Below are positions 14,181-16,505 of a stretch of DNA of 16,505 nt, piece by piece. The notes under the pieces were generated by a model that had not been told where the DNA came from, did no database searches, and saw only the letters and a program-made list of their open reading frames with translations. The translations under genes and the position numbers were made by a program. How positions within the stretch are numbered: position 1 is the first letter of the stretch; each line of letters opens with the position of its first letter. Origin of the DNA: Lachnospira sp. UBA4285 (GTDB taxonomy: Bacteria; Bacillota; Clostridia; Lachnospirales; Lachnospiraceae); contig DGVL01000127.1 of assembly GCA_002394965.1 (NCBI GenBank), positions 1 to 16,505 of the forward strand. The letters run 5' to 3'.

Positions 14181-15695
14181 ATGCAGAAAATTATGATCGT
14201 CGATGACGAGCCGATAATTCTGGAAGGCATCTCAAAAATGATCGACTGGGAGTCCATCGGTGCCACGCTCGCCGGGACCTACAGCAACGGAGTGGACGCG
14301 ATGACCGCTATCACGGAGGACCCTCCGGATGTGTGCATCGCAGACATCCGGATGCCGGGCATGAATGGACTGGATCTGATCCGCAACTGCAGTGAACTGC
14401 ATCTGGACACACAGTTCATCATTCTGTCCGGATACAGTGAATTCGAGTATGCCCAGCAGAGCATGAAATACGGCGTGCGGCACTATCTGCTGAAGCCCTG
14501 CAGCAAGGACGACATCACGAAAGCAACGGCCGAAGCGCTTCAGGACGCCCGGAAGGCCAAGGAGAAGCACCCGGTTGACAATGAAGTCTTCCTGTTGCAT
14601 GACGCTGCCAGGCAGGGCGTCATGGCTTCCATCATCAACGAGGCGATGTTCAGAGATCAGCCCGTCGATGATCTCATCCGGCAGTACGAAGCCTACTTTG
14701 ACTTTGATCACTACGCGTTCCGGCTGTTCTACATCTATTATCTCCCGCCGGAGAAACTCGGAGACTTTCTGGCGGAGCTCAAGGAAGAATACACCCGGCG
14801 CATGCCGCAGGTTACACTCTACTCCGTATATGTGCGGAATACCTACATGCTCATGTATTCCGACCCGAAGATGGAAACCGGATACGTCACCAATTTCCTC
14901 TCGCGCGTCAGGGGGGACTTCGGGCCTACAACACTGGAATGGGAGAACAGCCTGATACCAGACGGCCGCCGGCTTGTGGAGGTGCTGATTGGAAAAATCC
15001 GCCGGTACGGAAGTTTCTACTACATCAATAATTTTCAGCCCTTCATGGAGATCAACTACACCGGGATCTCCAATCAGATCGAAAGCCTCTATGATAAAGC
15101 TGTTCACGGTTCGCCGGAGGACGAGCAGAACCTGATCTCAGCCTTTGCCGCCATAAAGGATCTGGTGCTCTACCGGCAGATGGCCGTCAGCTTTCTGCTG
15201 AAGATCACCAATGACACCGCCGAGAGCTACGCCATGATCGAATGGCTGAAGGGTATCGAGACACAGAATTCTGTCGACGTACTGCACGACAAGGTGAGCG
15301 GTAAAATCCACGAGCTCCTTGCGGCACGCCGCAAGGCCCAGGGAGCCGAGGAAAGCCTGACCGACCGGATCTGCGACTACGTCAACCGCAACATCGACAA
15401 CCCGCTGCTGACTCTGAAGTATATATGCGAGCAGTACCTGTACATGAATGTGGATTATGTGTCCCGTAAGTTCCACCACGAGATGGGGCAGAAATTCTCC
15501 GCCTATCTCACCGACGTGCGGATAAATCGCGCGCAGAAGATCATCGAGAGCAATCCGAACGTCCTCATCGCCGATGTAGCCGAAAAAATCGGTTTCGGGA
15601 ACAACCCGCAGTATTTCTCACAGCTCTTCCGCAAGAAAACCGGGATTACGCCGAGTATGTACGCAGAGCAGATCAAGGCCAAAAAGCGGAATTAA
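14181..15695 (+). CDS. YesN-family response regulator with AraC-type DNA-binding domain
   Basis: The cytoplasmic partner of the upstream kinase has 504 residues. The receiver domain (1 to about 125) has the acidic pocket VDDE (7-10), phospho-acceptor Asp55 in ADIRMPGMNG, switch Ser83 in ILSGYSEFEY and Lys105 in LLKPC. A middle region of about 265 residues without recognised motifs links to a C-terminal AraC-type helix-turn-helix pair (about 391-500): TLKYICEQYLYMNVDYVSRK, then IADVAEKIGFGNNPQYFSQ and the end GITPSMYAEQ. The start is immediately after the kinase stop; AGGAG (14168-14172) inside the kinase 3' end lies eight bases upstream, so the pair is translationally coupled. By family precedent it activates sugar-transport genes, most likely the minus-strand locus in this window. 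Confidence 0.95.
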   Translation: MQKIMIVDDEPIILEGISKMIDWESIGATLAGTYSNGVDAMTAITEDPPDVCIADIRMPGMNGLDLIRNCSELHLDTQFIILSGYSEFEYAQQSMKYGVRHYLLKPCSKDDITKATAEALQDARKAKEKHPVDNEVFLLHDAARQGVMASIINEAMFRDQPVDDLIRQYEAYFDFDHYAFRLFYIYYLPPEKLGDFLAELKEEYTRRMPQVTLYSVYVRNTYMLMYSDPKMETGYVTNFLSRVRGDFGPTTLEWENSLIPDGRRLVEVLIGKIRRYGSFYYINNFQPFMEINYTGISNQIESLYDKAVHGSPEDEQNLISAFAAIKDLVLYRQMAVSFLLKITNDTAESYAMIEWLKGIETQNSVDVLHDKVSGKIHELLAARRKAQGAEESLTDRICDYVNRNIDNPLLTLKYICEQYLYMNVDYVSRKFHHEMGQKFSAYLTDVRINRAQKIIESNPNVLIADVAEKIGFGNNPQYFSQLFRKKTGITPSMYAEQIKAKKRN

Positions 15696-15702
15696 CAGAA
15701 AC

Positions 15703-15742
15703 ATCCCGCGGGGGCAGCCGTAAAAGCTGCACTCCGCGGGAT
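15703..15742. terminator. Hairpin terminator shared by the response regulator and carB
   Basis: ATCCCGCGG (15703-15711) pairs with CCGCGGGAT (15734-15742), extended inward by GCAGC with GCTGC. It lies between convergent genes, eight bases after the regulator stop and 18 bases after the carB stop. T tracts are poor on both sides (TCTTATATT on plus), so it may be a weak terminator or a transcript-end protector. Confidence 0.6.
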
Positions 15743-15760
15743 TCTTATATTGTCTGATTG

Positions 15761-16505
15761 TCACAGTGCCTCGTGTTCCATCTCCGCCCTCTGATCGATC
15801 TTTGCAATGTCGATGATCGAGAGTTCATCGCTGGCGAATGCGTGCTCCAGTGAGCTGATCAGCGCGTGAGCTGTATCAAGGCTTGTCAGGCAGTGAACGC
15901 CGGTCTCGATTGCCGTGCGGCGGATGGTGAAACCGTCCAGAGCGTGCTCTATGCCGCTCTCCGGCGTATCGATGACCAGATCGATCTTGTGCGTCAGAAT
16001 AAGATCCAGCAGTGTCGGAGCTTCCTGGCCGATCTTGTTCACACGGATGGCGTGTACGCCGTGTTCCTGCAGAACTCTGGCCGTGCCGCGGGACGCGTAG
16101 ATCTTGTAGCCGAGTTTCTCGAACCGTCTCGCGATGTCAACACCGTCTTCCTTGTCCGCGTCGCGCAGAGTCATGATAATCTGGCGGTGCTTCGGAAGGC
16201 GGATGCCGGCTCCCAGGAACGCCTTGTAGAGCGCCTCATCGAAGTTCTTCGATATTCCGAGACACTCACCAGTACTCTTCATCTCCGGGCCGAGAGATAT
16301 ATCCGCGCCCCGGATCTTTTCAAACGAGAACACTGGCATCTTGATCGCGTAGTAGTCAGCTTTCTTCTGCAGCCCCGGGCGATACCCGAGCTCCCGGATC
16401 GTTCGTCCCATGATGACCTGCGTGGCAAGCGGCACGATCGGTATCCCTGTCACCTTGCTGATGTACGGCACCGTCCGACTGGAGCGCGGGTTGACCTCAA
16501 TGACA
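15761..16505 (-). CDS. carB: Carbamoyl-phosphate synthase large subunit, C-terminal part (N-terminus beyond window edge)
   Basis: This enzyme makes carbamoyl phosphate from bicarbonate, ammonia from glutamine, and ATP, for pyrimidine and arginine synthesis. Only the last 247 residues of about 1070 are present. They start with EVNPRSSRTVPYISKVTG, the end of the second ATP-grasp domain with its metal-binding Glu and Asn, then LGPEMKSTGECLGISK, and finish with the MGS-like allosteric domain (from about IIMTLRDADKEDG to HALISSLEHAF). The frame is open to the window edge, so the Val-start inside it is not a real start. The gene converges on the response-regulator gene and is not part of that operon. 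The terminal allosteric domain is intact; which nucleotide it senses cannot be read from this sequence. Confidence 0.97.
   Translation of the reverse strand, partial: VIEVNPRSSRTVPYISKVTGIPIVPLATQVIMGRTIRELGYRPGLQKKADYYAIKMPVFSFEKIRGADISLGPEMKSTGECLGISKNFDEALYKAFLGAGIRLPKHRQIIMTLRDADKEDGVDIARRFEKLGYKIYASRGTARVLQEHGVHAIRVNKIGQEAPTLLDLILTHKIDLVIDTPESGIEHALDGFTIRRTAIETGVHCLTSLDTAHALISSLEHAFASDELSIIDIAKIDQRAEMEHEAL

Noticed and set aside
14232..15107. 291-codon minus-strand frame opposite the response regulator
   Set aside because: It is a shadow of high-GC codons in a certain response-regulator gene; no start signals.
15761..16471. Internal start for carB at 16471
   Set aside because: The frame continues to the window edge with conserved carB sequence (EVNPRSSRTV), so the gene is simply truncated by the edge.
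1..16505. Mobile elements, CRISPR arrays, toxin-antitoxin or phage-defence genes
   Set aside because: No transposase or integrase frames, no repeat-spacer pattern and no defence-type domains were seen on either strand.

Overview
The window looks like chromosomal DNA from a moderately GC-rich, Gram-positive anaerobe of the Clostridia, most likely a Lachnospiraceae-type gut bacterium. This is inferred from strong GGAGG-type ribosome binding sites before almost every gene, lipoprotein sugar-binding proteins with Ala/Ser/Thr-rich linkers, an ECF-type vitamin transporter subunit next to a type III pantothenate kinase, and a YesM/YesN-type two-component system. No tRNA, rRNA, CRISPR array, insertion sequence or phage gene was seen. 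No stretch longer than 300 bases lacks a gene; the longest gap is 8444-8719.

Left part (1-2794, minus strand): a coenzyme A supply operon read right to left, with a PanT-like ECF S component, a type III pantothenate kinase (coaX) and CoaBC (cut by the left edge). It starts from an extended -10 promoter. A second extended -10 promoter faces the other way and drives a 38-residue, very basic small protein (2962-3078) that I do not recognise.

Middle part (3176-10114, minus strand): a carbohydrate uptake and breakdown locus. In transcription order it has two tandem paralogous sugar-binding lipoproteins, two CUT1-type permeases, a GH88/GH105-like unsaturated glycosyl hydrolase and an SGNH esterase. 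Hairpins resembling intrinsic terminators follow each binding protein, the permease pair and the esterase, so the locus is split into blocks that probably differ in expression. No transport ATPase is present, so a shared MsmX-like ATPase elsewhere is expected. A 138-residue membrane protein of unknown function lies just upstream (10285-10701, minus).

Right part (10920-15695, plus strand): a uracil permease of the UraA/NCS2 type, followed after 30 bases by a YesM-like sensor kinase and directly by a YesN-like AraC-type response regulator. Together with the middle block this resembles the Bacillus subtilis yes locus for rhamnogalacturonan: sensor and regulator, binding protein, two permeases, GH105 and SGNH esterase. 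The likely role is sensing, importing and cytoplasmically trimming and deacetylating unsaturated pectin-type oligosaccharides; the exact substrate is inferred. A 13-base element found once upstream of the second binding protein gene and once upstream of the permeases is a candidate regulator site. The right edge holds the C-terminal part of carB (minus strand), converging on the regulator gene across a shared hairpin.

I see no clearly undescribed system. The points most worth following are the duplicated binding proteins with separate terminators, the shared upstream element, the uracil permease placed at the head of the sensor operon, the basic small protein, the enlarged PanT-like protein, and the GH105-like enzyme whose second acidic active-site residue appears to be Asn.
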